From NCBI GenBank assembly GCA_955652195.1, contig CATPBC010000253.1:1-5778 (forward strand): 5,778 bases of DNA, written 5' to 3'. Both the position numbers and the translations under genes were made by a program. Shown here in pieces: positions 1-5,141 of this stretch. Under the pieces are notes generated by a model, which saw only the letters and a list, made by a program, of their open reading frames with translations, did no database searches and had not been told where the DNA came from. The stretch comes from an uncultured Xanthobacteraceae bacterium (lineage in GTDB: Bacteria; Pseudomonadota; Alphaproteobacteria; Rhizobiales; Xanthobacteraceae). Positions within the stretch are counted from its first letter, which is position 1, and each line of letters starts with the position of its first letter.

Positions 1-58
1 CACCACTGTGGCCAGAGTCTGCTGTTGGCGGTAAAGCGGAAATGCAGTTGCGGCGCTG

Positions 59-90
59 CGACTTCCGAGTCTGACCCATACCGGAAGTCG
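59..90. repeat. 9-bp perfect inverted repeat in the leader region
   Basis: The arms CGACTTCCG (59-67) and CGGAAGTCG (82-90) are exact reverse complements around a 14-nt loop. There is no T tract on either side, so an intrinsic terminator is not supported. The loop contains GTCTGACCCATA, resembling the TTGACCCATA piece found after repeat A (1278-1286), so this may be a degenerate member of the same palindromic intergenic repeats. Nothing else was recognised in positions 1-174 apart from the ribosome binding site of the next gene (GAAGGG at 162-167). Confidence 0.55.
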
Positions 91-174
91 AGCGTCCCAT
101 TTTGCTGTGACGCACAAGACCGCTCTGCATCAACGATGTGGTAAGTTGTCGCCCTCGGCCTGAAGGGTAGCTCT

Positions 175-1167
175 ATGAGGCGGCGCGAGTTCATAACGCT
201 AGTCGGTGGTGCAGCGGCCGCTTGGCCCGTCACAGCCCGGGCGCAGCAAGCCGAGCGGATGCGGCGGCTTGGCGTCTAAATGGCGGTCGCCGAAAGCGAT
301 GCTGATGCTCGCAAGGGAATCAGCATCTTGCAGGAAAGACTTCAAAAACTCGGCTGGAAGGATGGCGACAATATTCGCATCGATTATCGCTGGGGCAATG
401 GCAGCCCAGATCGAATTCAAGACCTCGCCAAAGAGCTAGTCGACCTGCAACCCGATGTTCTCGTCGGTCACTCCACTCCTTCCGCCAAGGGGCTTCTAAA
501 GCAGACCCATACGATACCAATTGTTTTCCTCTCAGTTACCGATCCAATGGGTCAAGGTTTAGTCTCAAGTCTCTCGCATCCAGGCGGAAATATCACGGGT
601 TTCGCGGATTTTGAGCTTTCACTCGGCACCAAATGGCTTGAGATTCTCAAGCAAATTGTGCCCGGTGTTCGGCGAGTCACTGCCATTTTCAACCCCGAGA
701 CCGCGCCCTATTACGGGCTGTATTTGCAATCGATTAACGCAGGCACGTCTTTGCTGGGGATAGAGTCGATCCCAATCCAGGTGCATAGCGACGCCGACAT
801 TGAGAATGCCATTCGCAAGGTCGGAAGCGAACTAGACAGTGGCCTTTTCGTTTTGCCAGACAGTCATAATCGGGTTCATCGCAAGCGGATTATCGAACTC
901 ACCGCGCAGTACCGTGTGCCGGCAATTTACTTTCTCCGCTATTTCGCGACGGATGGCGGCCTCATCTCCTATGGCCCGGATGAGATGGACCTCTTCCGGC
1001 GTACTGCGGGTTATGTGGATCAAATTCTCAAGGGCGCGAGCCCGTCAGATCTTCCGGTCCAGCAGCCAACAAAATTCGAGCTCACTATTAATCCAACGAC
1101 TGCTAAGACGCTCGGGCTCACGATTCCGTCGGGCATACTTTCGATTGCCGACGACCTGGTCGAATGA
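175..1167 (+). pseudogene. ABC substrate-binding protein gene with an in-frame nonsense codon after the signal peptide
   Basis: Read from the ATG at 175, the frame gives a Tat-like leader (MRRREF, then a hydrophobic stretch and an ARA|QQ-type cleavage site near residue 23), continues with RMRRLGV, and meets TAA at 277-279 (codon 35). The same frame then runs open from ATG 280 to TGA 1165-1167. Leader and body together match the full ABC_sub_bind (PF04392) layout in one frame, so the only visible lesion is the stop. As I recall the family, this place normally holds a hydrophobic residue such as Leu; TTA to TAA would be a one-base change. GAAGGG (162-167) sits 7 nt before ATG 175 and supports it as the ancestral start. 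This entry covers the whole ancestral gene; the surviving open frame is listed separately. Confidence 0.72.
280..1167 (+). CDS. ABC_sub_bind family substrate-binding protein, mature domain without its leader
   Basis: This is the 295-residue open part of the broken gene. Family members are periplasmic, type 1 binding-protein folds that deliver a small ligand to an ABC importer; the ligand cannot be told from sequence. Visible features include QKLGWKDGDNIRIDYRW (22-38), IPIVF (79-83), HPGGNITG (100-107) and, near the end, PSDLPVQQPTKFE, all also seen in the intact paralogue at 3010-3990. The C-terminus is complete. Starting at 280 removes the Tat leader and part of the first beta strand, so a product made this way should stay in the cytoplasm and fold poorly. 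ATG 280 directly follows the TAA of the leader frame and lacks a clear Shine-Dalgarno of its own; translation would need reinitiation or read-through. No permease or ATPase gene is nearby. The family is clear; whether protein is made is not. Confidence 0.7.
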   Translation: MAVAESDADARKGISILQERLQKLGWKDGDNIRIDYRWGNGSPDRIQDLAKELVDLQPDVLVGHSTPSAKGLLKQTHTIPIVFLSVTDPMGQGLVSSLSHPGGNITGFADFELSLGTKWLEILKQIVPGVRRVTAIFNPETAPYYGLYLQSINAGTSLLGIESIPIQVHSDADIENAIRKVGSELDSGLFVLPDSHNRVHRKRIIELTAQYRVPAIYFLRYFATDGGLISYGPDEMDLFRRTAGYVDQILKGASPSDLPVQQPTKFELTINPTTAKTLGLTIPSGILSIADDLVE

Positions 1168-1173
1168 GCAGGC

Positions 1174-1258
1174 CGATGTCGCTGATTGGCCCTGAACCGA
1201 CTTGCCGCGATGTCCGACTTGAGTCCGTTATTAGGAGCTGAACGGACGTGACTCAGAC
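1174..1258. repeat. Intergenic palindromic repeat, copy A
   Basis: This 85-bp stretch aligns without gaps to 2788-2872 with 13 mismatches by my count; the right-hand 56 bp has only 5. It contains a perfect 7-bp stem, GTCCGTT (1223-1229) with AACGGAC (1241-1247), around an 11-nt loop. Just beyond lie the 10-bp palindrome CAGACGTCTG (1254-1263) and a degenerate CTAT/ATAG pair around TTGACCC (1274-1287), giving a mosaic of small palindromes. It fills the gap between two convergent genes, ending at 1167 (+) and 1316 (-), and could help stop transcription from both sides, although no T tract is present. Confidence 0.75.
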
Positions 1259-1315
1259 GTCTGATTTCGGCAGCTATTGACCCATAGGCGACATTAAGAG
1301 CAGTGAACCGATGCG

Positions 1316-2056
1316 TCAGAGGGGCCCAAGGGCGTGTCGCAGTGGTGCGCTTGAGATCATCATCAGGCCCGTAAATGGCCGGCTAAGTTCCAAAATCAGA
1401 AAAATCGCGCATGACGCCGACAGGGCAAAGAGGGACAGGAACGCTAAGACCGTCACATTTAGCGTTGAGAACAGACTGAAACTTGCAAATATGATCACAA
1501 GCCAGAAAACCAAAATGGCAAGAAACGGCGCGGGTATCAGATTGTCCGACTCTACAAATAGTAGGAGGCGGGTTTGCGCCACATCCGTGCTGATCTGCGC
1601 GGCGCGAGCCTGTAGTGAGCGCTGAAGATCGGTTCGCGGGGACAGCGTCTGAATCTCTACATAAATTCTCTCCGCCGAAGCGTTAGTTTCAAATGGCCCT
1701 GCCGTCCTTGCCACCTTCTCGCGCCAAAGTTGGTCGGCAAAAGGACCGATTGTACTGCGCATTTCCTCCCGGGTCGGACGGGCTTCCGGTCCATACTGCG
1801 CGAGCAGGTTATCGAGCAGGATTACATTGGCCGTGATCTGCTTAATTTGATTACTTTGCGTATCGAATGAACTCTTTGCGGCGGCGATGAGCAGCCCGAG
1901 CACAAGCGCGGCAATCGTCGCGATCAGGCCGACACCAAGCCGCACCACGTCTTGAGAATCCTTGCTGAGATGATGTTCGGGTAACGCCCGTCGCAGCAAC
2001 GAACCAAAGACGATGCCGCCCAGCGTTAATACGAATATTAAACACGACAATGCCAA
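1316..2056 (-). CDS. DUF4239 (bestrophin-like domain) membrane protein
   Basis: The protein of about 246 residues resembles DUF4239 proteins I recall from Bradyrhizobium. Four hydrophobic segments are visible: about 2-21, 38-60, 176-196 and 199-223. They form two helical hairpins around a soluble middle of about 115 residues containing KSSFDTQSNQIKQITANVILLDNLLAQYGPE (61-91), a conserved-looking block. LSRPFTG follows the last helix (224-230). It should be an inner-membrane protein; the function is unknown, and the bestrophin-like label does not prove channel activity. There is no ATG in frame at the N-terminus: an upstream TAG at 2071-2069 leaves TTG at 2056 or TTG at 2050 as starts. GAGTG lies better spaced (about 8 nt) for the second. 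It lies 99 nt downstream of another membrane gene on the same strand and may be co-transcribed with it. Confidence 0.82.
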   Translation of the reverse strand: MALSCLIFVLTLGGIVFGSLLRRALPEHHLSKDSQDVVRLGVGLIATIAALVLGLLIAAAKSSFDTQSNQIKQITANVILLDNLLAQYGPEARPTREEMRSTIGPFADQLWREKVARTAGPFETNASAERIYVEIQTLSPRTDLQRSLQARAAQISTDVAQTRLLLFVESDNLIPAPFLAILVFWLVIIFASFSLFSTLNVTVLAFLSLFALSASCAIFLILELSRPFTGLMMISSAPLRHALGPL

Positions 2057-2155
2057 ATCACTCGTGAGCTACCCTTGAGCCACTTCGGACCTTTATATTC
2101 ATGTCCTAGGCGGACGATAACCCGATTTATTTTCGGCCCTAAGTTGGATGATGAG

Positions 2156-2695
2156 TTACGCGTTATCGTTATCGACCGTGCGGCGAGGATAAAAAAATAC
2201 GCGAACAAGATTGCGCTCGCCGACAACCTCGCCGAGTGCACGAAAAGCAAAGAAGGGAATTAATATCAATAGACCAACAATGCTAGTCGCGATTAGCTGT
2301 TCGACTGTCCCACCACCGACTTCAGCTAGAGAAGCAGCAATCGTTCGGTGATGCATGAGGCCAATGACGACCTCTTCAAGTGCGTTCAGGGCGAGCAATA
2401 GGATTAGAAAGGCAACCGATTTATGCAACGTCGGCCAGATGAGGGGCAGAGACTTGAACCGCTCGCCAACGTGGAGGACGTGTCCCACTGAGACGAACTT
2501 GGCGCATATGAGTGCCTTGGCGACGGCAAAGCCAAATGGCGCGAATGGAATATCATATGCCTTTAGAATTGAGGCCTTATAAAATAGGAGCGCGGTGAAG
2601 CAGACGTAGAGATACGCTGCGATGATGGCAAATTCTTTCAATTCATCGGTTACCTTCGCACCAATAGATACTTTCGGTGGGCTACGGCTATTCAT
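2156..2695 (-). CDS. Conserved four-helix membrane protein of unknown function
   Basis: A 179-residue protein with probable transmembrane helices near 22-40, 52-70, 93-113 and 131-152, and a charged tail (GEVVGERNLVRVFF then PRR, 155-172). Other visible blocks are DELKEFAIIAAYLYVCFTAL (17-36), HVGERFKSLPL (75-85) and the acidic pair in NALEEVVIGL (104-113). I recall similar hypothetical membrane proteins in rhizobia but know no function. The start is ATG 2695-2693 because GGAG (2705-2702) precedes it by 6 nt; an in-frame ATG 42 nt upstream has no comparable site and would add a dissimilar MVLLLGQYPLLETQ extension. It is the upstream gene of a possible two-gene unit with the DUF4239 gene, and is divergent from the binding-protein gene at 3010. 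Confidence 0.75.
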   Translation of the reverse strand: MNSRSPPKVSIGAKVTDELKEFAIIAAYLYVCFTALLFYKASILKAYDIPFAPFGFAVAKALICAKFVSVGHVLHVGERFKSLPLIWPTLHKSVAFLILLLALNALEEVVIGLMHHRTIAASLAEVGGGTVEQLIATSIVGLLILIPFFAFRALGEVVGERNLVRVFFYPRRTVDNDNA

Positions 2696-2701
2696 CTGCG
2701 T

Positions 2702-2705
2702 CTCC
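2702..2705 (-). promoter_or_regulatory. Ribosome binding site deciding the start at 2695
   Basis: GGAG on the minus strand (2705-2702) lies 6 nt before ATG 2695-2693. This favours the 179-residue product over the in-frame ATG at 2737. Confidence 0.6.
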
Positions 2706-2787
2706 AACAACGGATATTGGCCAAGGAGAAGTACCATGCCCGAGGCTACAACGGTGAATAGACGGAAACGATGTCACTTGAGTGGTG

Positions 2788-2872
2788 CGATGTCGCTTAA
2801 TGGCCCAAATGCGAAGTGCCGCGACGTCCGACTTGAGTCCGTTATTGGAGGCTGAACGGACGTGACGCAGAC
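2788..2872. repeat. Intergenic palindromic repeat, copy B
   Basis: This is the direct-repeat partner of 1174-1258 in the same orientation, offset by exactly 1614 bp. It carries the same stem, GTCCGTT (2837-2843) with AACGGAC (2855-2861), and a second stem beginning at its right end, CAGACAT (2868-2874) with ATGTCTG (2881-2887), where copy A has the compact palindrome CAGACGTCTG. A short direct repeat precedes it: CGATGTCACTT (2769-2779) and CGATGTCGCTT (2788-2798). It occupies the 314-bp gap between divergent genes starting at 2695 (-) and 3010 (+); I see no convincing promoter or other gene in the rest of that gap. Confidence 0.75.
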
Positions 2873-2999
2873 ATCGCGGAATGTCTGTTGGTGACCCGCT
2901 TCGGACATCGGCAGTCATCCAATCGAGATGAGCTGGAAGTCACCCGCGCCCCCATTCAGAGTGCTAGTCTCCGCCAAACGATGTCTTGTCCTGAGCCTT

Positions 3000-3006
3000 A
3001 GGGTGA
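3000..3006 (+). promoter_or_regulatory. Ribosome binding site for the GTG start at 3010
   Basis: AGGGTGA sits 3 nt before GTG 3010-3012, with its AGGG core 6 nt away. It supports the GTG start, which is also where the Tat-like leader MRRREF begins. Confidence 0.5.
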
Positions 3007-3009
3007 AAC

Positions 3010-3990
3010 GTGAGGCGGCGAGAATTTCTCGGTTCGATTGGTGGCACGATAGCCGTTTGGCCGCTTGCAGCGCGCGCGCAACAGCCGGCGATGCCGGTGG
3101 TCGCCTTCATCAACGGCGGAGCTGCCGGGACGGGCCGCGCCGGCTCATTCCGCAAGGGGCTCAGCGAAACCGGCTATACTGAGGGCCAGAATGTCACGGT
3201 CGAGTACCACTGGCTTGCGGGCCATTATGAACGCTTGCCGGCGGTGCTGGCCGACCTGGTCCAACGTCGTGTGGCCGTGATTGTGACGCCCGGCACTATT
3301 GATGCTTCGCTCGCCGCCAAAACGGCAACAGCAACGATCCCAATTGTTTTTGGCGTGGGTCAAGACCCGGTGGCACTGGGCCTCGTTACGAGCCTAGCGC
3401 ATCCGGGTGGCAATACGACTGGAATCAATTTTTTCGCCTTCGAAGTTGACAATAAGCGATTCGGACTAATGCATGAGCTCTTGCCCAAGACCAGCCGTTT
3501 CGCTGTGCTGGTCAATCCGGCCAATGCCGCGTCTACCGACGCTACTTCGAAAGCGCTTAAGGAAGCCGCGCGCGCCCTAGGGCTGGGAGTTCTGTTCTTC
3601 AATGCGAGCACCCCCGCTGAGATCGACGCGGCCTTTGCCGCATGTGCGCGCGAACGGGCCGATGCCCTTTTCATCGCGGGTGATGGGTTCTTCACCAGCC
3701 GCGGTGTGCAATTTGCCACGCTAGCGGTGCGCGACCGGATACCCGCGAGTTATGTTTCGCGCGAGATGGTCGAAGCCGGCCTGCTGATGAGCTACGGAAC
3801 AAGCATTGTCGATATGTTCCGCCAAGTCGGTGTCTATACCGGCAGCATCCTCAGGGGAGCGAAGCCGTCCGACCTTCCCGTCCTGCAATCGACCAAGTTC
3901 GAATTCGTCATCAATTTGCAGACGGCGCGTTCACTCGGCCTCGAAATCCCGCCAACGCTGCTCGCCCGCGCCGACGAGGTGATCGAGTAG
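3010..3990 (+). CDS. ABC_sub_bind family (TrpX-like) substrate-binding protein
   Basis: An intact 326-residue periplasmic binding protein. The leader has a twin-arginine start (RRREFLG, 2-8), a hydrophobic core with AVWPLAARA (15-23) and a likely cleavage ARA|QQ after residue 23, so Tat or Sec export is expected. The PF04392-type domain fills about 28-320: SFRKGLSETGYTEGQNVTVEYHW (46-68), IPIVFGVGQDPVALGLVTSLAHPGGNTTG (110-138), a hinge-side LLPKTSRFAVLVNP (157-170), SYGTSIVDMF (261-270) and KPSDLPVLQSTKFEFVIN (285-302). Start and end are normal for the family. The start is GTG, supported by AGGGTGA just upstream. The ligand is unknown; TrpX is the best-known relative, but similarity at this level does not assign tryptophan. 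No ABC permease or ATPase gene is in the window, so it is an orphan. It is a diverged paralogue of the broken gene at 175-1167. Confidence 0.92.
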   Translation: MRRREFLGSIGGTIAVWPLAARAQQPAMPVVAFINGGAAGTGRAGSFRKGLSETGYTEGQNVTVEYHWLAGHYERLPAVLADLVQRRVAVIVTPGTIDASLAAKTATATIPIVFGVGQDPVALGLVTSLAHPGGNTTGINFFAFEVDNKRFGLMHELLPKTSRFAVLVNPANAASTDATSKALKEAARALGLGVLFFNASTPAEIDAAFAACARERADALFIAGDGFFTSRGVQFATLAVRDRIPASYVSREMVEAGLLMSYGTSIVDMFRQVGVYTGSILRGAKPSDLPVLQSTKFEFVINLQTARSLGLEIPPTLLARADEVIE

Positions 3991-4014
3991 GGTCTTGTTT
4001 GCTGCAGTGCATGA

Positions 4015-4083
4015 GTCCGGTTATGGCCCATCGCGACCGATCGCATTTTGGTGGCGGACCGTCGCTTTCGGGGCATAACGGAC
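4015..4083. repeat. Long imperfect hairpin, possible bidirectional terminator (repeat C)
   Basis: GTCCG (4015-4019) pairs with CGGAC (4079-4083), TTATG (4021-4025) with CATAA (4074-4078) and CCC (4027-4029) with GGG (4070-4072), with one bulged G at 4020 and one mismatch. Inside, GCGAC (4033-4037) pairs with GTCGC (4061-4065). The outer arms, GAGTCCG..TTAT and AACGGACRTG, are those of repeats A and B, so it appears to be a long-loop member of the same family. It lies 25 nt after the stop at 3990 and before the convergent gene ending at 4139. Neither side has a clear T tract, so termination is inference. I recall similar sequence after binding-protein genes in Bradyrhizobium genomes. Confidence 0.6.
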
Positions 4084-4138
4084 ATGGCTGGAGCGGCGGC
4101 CGGCCGGACCCAGACGCGAATGCACGAGCAACGAGAAG

Positions 4139-4519
4139 TTAATTGATCCTCTGCCCCGTAAAGCGATCTCGTCCGTGCCAAAACTCGCAAGTCGGACACC
4201 ATTCGCCTTCGTAGTCGATTCCTTGTTGGTGAGGGCAGCCAATTATGGAGTCGGTCATCGCAACCGATAGCACTCGATGCTTTTCGATAAATTCCAATAT
4301 CTCTCGGGCGATGTCGGGATGGCCACGAATGTCACCACGATCAATTTTCCAGTCGCGCAACTCTTTCACCTCTGCATTCTCGGATGGCACGATACCGACG
4401 GTGACCTTCGTCGCCTGGCTCAAGTTCGGGCCGTAGAACGCAATCGTCGCAATCGGCCAACCTCGCAGTCCCTTCCGCGCTTTCTTGCGCAAGCGCTTGA
4501 GGAATCGATCTTCCATCAT
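4139..4519 (-). CDS. Conserved hypothetical protein with Cys/His-rich C-terminus
   Basis: A small basic protein of about 126 residues that resembles hypothetical proteins I recall from rhizobia; no function is known to me. It opens with a very basic stretch (RFLKRLRKKARKGLRG, 5-20), then a strand-rich part (PIATIAFYGPNLSQATKVTVGIV, 22-44), a mid-section with DIAREILEFIEKH, and a C-terminal block IIGCPHQQGIDYEGEWCPTCEFWHGRDRFTG (92-122). In that block C95, H97, C108 and C111, perhaps with H115, could bind zinc; the CPTC pair looks like half of a zinc ribbon. Start choice is uncertain: GTG 4528, ATG 4519 and ATG 4516 are in frame. TAAG 8 nt before 4519 gives weak support, while the family as I recall it starts nearer MEDRF (4516). 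It is the last gene of the minus-strand cluster and ends close to repeat C. Confidence 0.72.
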   Translation of the reverse strand: MMEDRFLKRLRKKARKGLRGWPIATIAFYGPNLSQATKVTVGIVPSENAEVKELRDWKIDRGDIRGHPDIAREILEFIEKHRVLSVAMTDSIIGCPHQQGIDYEGEWCPTCEFWHGRDRFTGQRIN

Positions 4520-4582
4520 ATTGCGCACTTAGCGACCGTTTCGTTCACGATCGATCCTTTCGATCCGCCGGGATGTAGGGAA

Positions 4583-5071
4583 TCATCCCTTTGCGAATGC
4601 AATTTCCTGGACATCACGAGGCATGTCCCGCAAATCGACCAGCAGACCATTGACCTCTGCCATCCATACAAGCGGATTCCTCTCGACCAAGCTAGGAAGC
4701 GTCCACCGTGGATCTAATGGTCGCGTCCCGAGCATTTCTTCAATCACACGCGCCTTCGCGTGAACGGTGCTCTCGCCAGCTTCGAATGCGGCGCATAGGT
4801 CTGCCGTTGTCATGCACGGAGAAAATGATTTATCGCCTAGAAAATTCACCCTTCCAAGAGCATAGACGATACTGCACGCCCACGTGCGCGGTTGGCCAGA
4901 ACGGAGTGGGTTCGAACGCTTCCTACACAATGCTGCCGTCATGGCGCGTGCCAAGTCCCGGTATTCGGAGTTCAGGTGCTTGTCACAAACGTTATCGGTC
5001 AAGCCGGTGATTTTCTCGTAGACCGGCAGCATAATTTTTGGAACCGAATACAGGCGCCCGCGATCAGTCAC
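4583..5071 (-). CDS. DUF6398 domain protein, frame ends early at a possible frameshift site
   Basis: The 162-residue frame matches the DUF6398 pattern as I recall it: VPKIMLPVYEKITGLTD (10-26), HLNSEYRDLARAM (32-44), PLRSGQPRTWACSIVYALGRVNFL (55-78), a helix-turn-helix-like TTADLCAAFEAGESTVHAKARVIEEML (88-114), LDPRWTLPS (119-127) and NPLVWMAEVNGLLVD (132-146). The biochemical role is unknown; nucleic-acid binding is only a guess from the helix-turn-helix look. GTG 5071 was chosen because AAGG lies 8 nt upstream and the product begins a few residues before the domain. ATG 5149, overlapping the recombinase stop, is possible but would run through the hairpin at 5111-5134 and add an unrecognised extension. 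The frame stops at TGA 4585-4583 just after AFAKG; the -1 frame goes on as MIPYIPADRKDRS to TGA 4547-4545, which resembles the usual family ending. Confidence 0.78.
   Translation of the reverse strand: MTDRGRLYSVPKIMLPVYEKITGLTDNVCDKHLNSEYRDLARAMTAALCRKRSNPLRSGQPRTWACSIVYALGRVNFLGDKSFSPCMTTADLCAAFEAGESTVHAKARVIEEMLGTRPLDPRWTLPSLVERNPLVWMAEVNGLLVDLRDMPRDVQEIAFAKG
4586..4592 (-). other. Slippery-type heptamer A_AAG_GGA at the DUF6398 3' end
   Basis: On the minus strand the heptamer reads A AAG GGA in the coding frame, immediately before TGA. It fits the X_XXY_YYZ form, and a -1 slip re-pairs on AAA and GGG and continues with ATG ATT CCC TAC ATC CCG. The motif is directly visible; use as a programmed site is inference, and loss of one G from an original GGGG run is the simpler explanation. 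Confidence 0.4.
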
Positions 5072-5079
5072 CGAACTTG

Positions 5080-5083
5080 CCTT
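5080..5083 (-). promoter_or_regulatory. Ribosome binding site favouring the GTG start at 5071
   Basis: AAGG on the minus strand (5083-5080) lies 8 nt before GTG 5071-5069, giving a start just ahead of the recognisable DUF6398 domain. Confidence 0.4.
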
Positions 5084-5110
5084 GATTTGGTAGAAACGCG
5101 GTAGCGGGTG

Positions 5111-5134
5111 GGGCAGAGCACGTCCGCTCTGCCC
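5111..5134 (-). terminator. Perfect 9-bp GC-rich hairpin after the recombinase gene
   Basis: GGGCAGAGC (5111-5119) and GCTCTGCCC (5126-5134) are exact reverse complements around a 6-nt loop. On the minus strand the hairpin begins 7 nt after the recombinase stop (5144-5142). It lacks a following T run, so it may be an attenuator, an mRNA-stabilising 3' structure or a weak terminator. It stands between the recombinase and the chosen DUF6398 start. Confidence 0.45.
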
Positions 5135-5141
5135 AATAAGA

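Noticed and set aside
102..130. Possible -35/-10 promoter (TTGCTG, then CTGCAT) before 175
   Set aside because: The -10 match is poor and alphaproteobacterial promoters are too variable to call from this.
1311..1625. Plus-strand frame of 104 codons
   Set aside because: It is antisense to the DUF4239 gene, whose four membrane segments make the minus strand the real coding strand.
2696..2737. Upstream ATG at 2737 for the four-helix membrane protein
   Set aside because: It has no good ribosome binding site, whereas ATG 2695 has GGAG at 6 nt and a family-like N-terminus.
3834..4202. Minus-strand frame of 122 codons containing YSITSSARASSVGGISRPS
   Set aside because: It is antisense to the 3' end of the binding-protein gene at 3010-3990 and runs through repeat C. 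I recall this peptide as a common spurious call in Bradyrhizobium genomes.
4021..4242. Minus-strand frame of 73 codons ending in VRYAPKATVRHQNAIGRDGP
   Set aside because: It is made of repeat C and an alternate frame of the Cys/His-rich gene; it looks like another repeat-derived spurious call.
4586..4597. Small GGGA/TCCC stem as a frameshift stimulator
   Set aside because: It overlaps the slippery site itself and has only 4 bp, unlike a stimulatory structure placed some bases downstream.
4277..4717. Plus-strand frame of 146 codons
   Set aside because: It lies antisense across the Cys/His-rich gene and the DUF6398 3' end and shows no recognisable domain.
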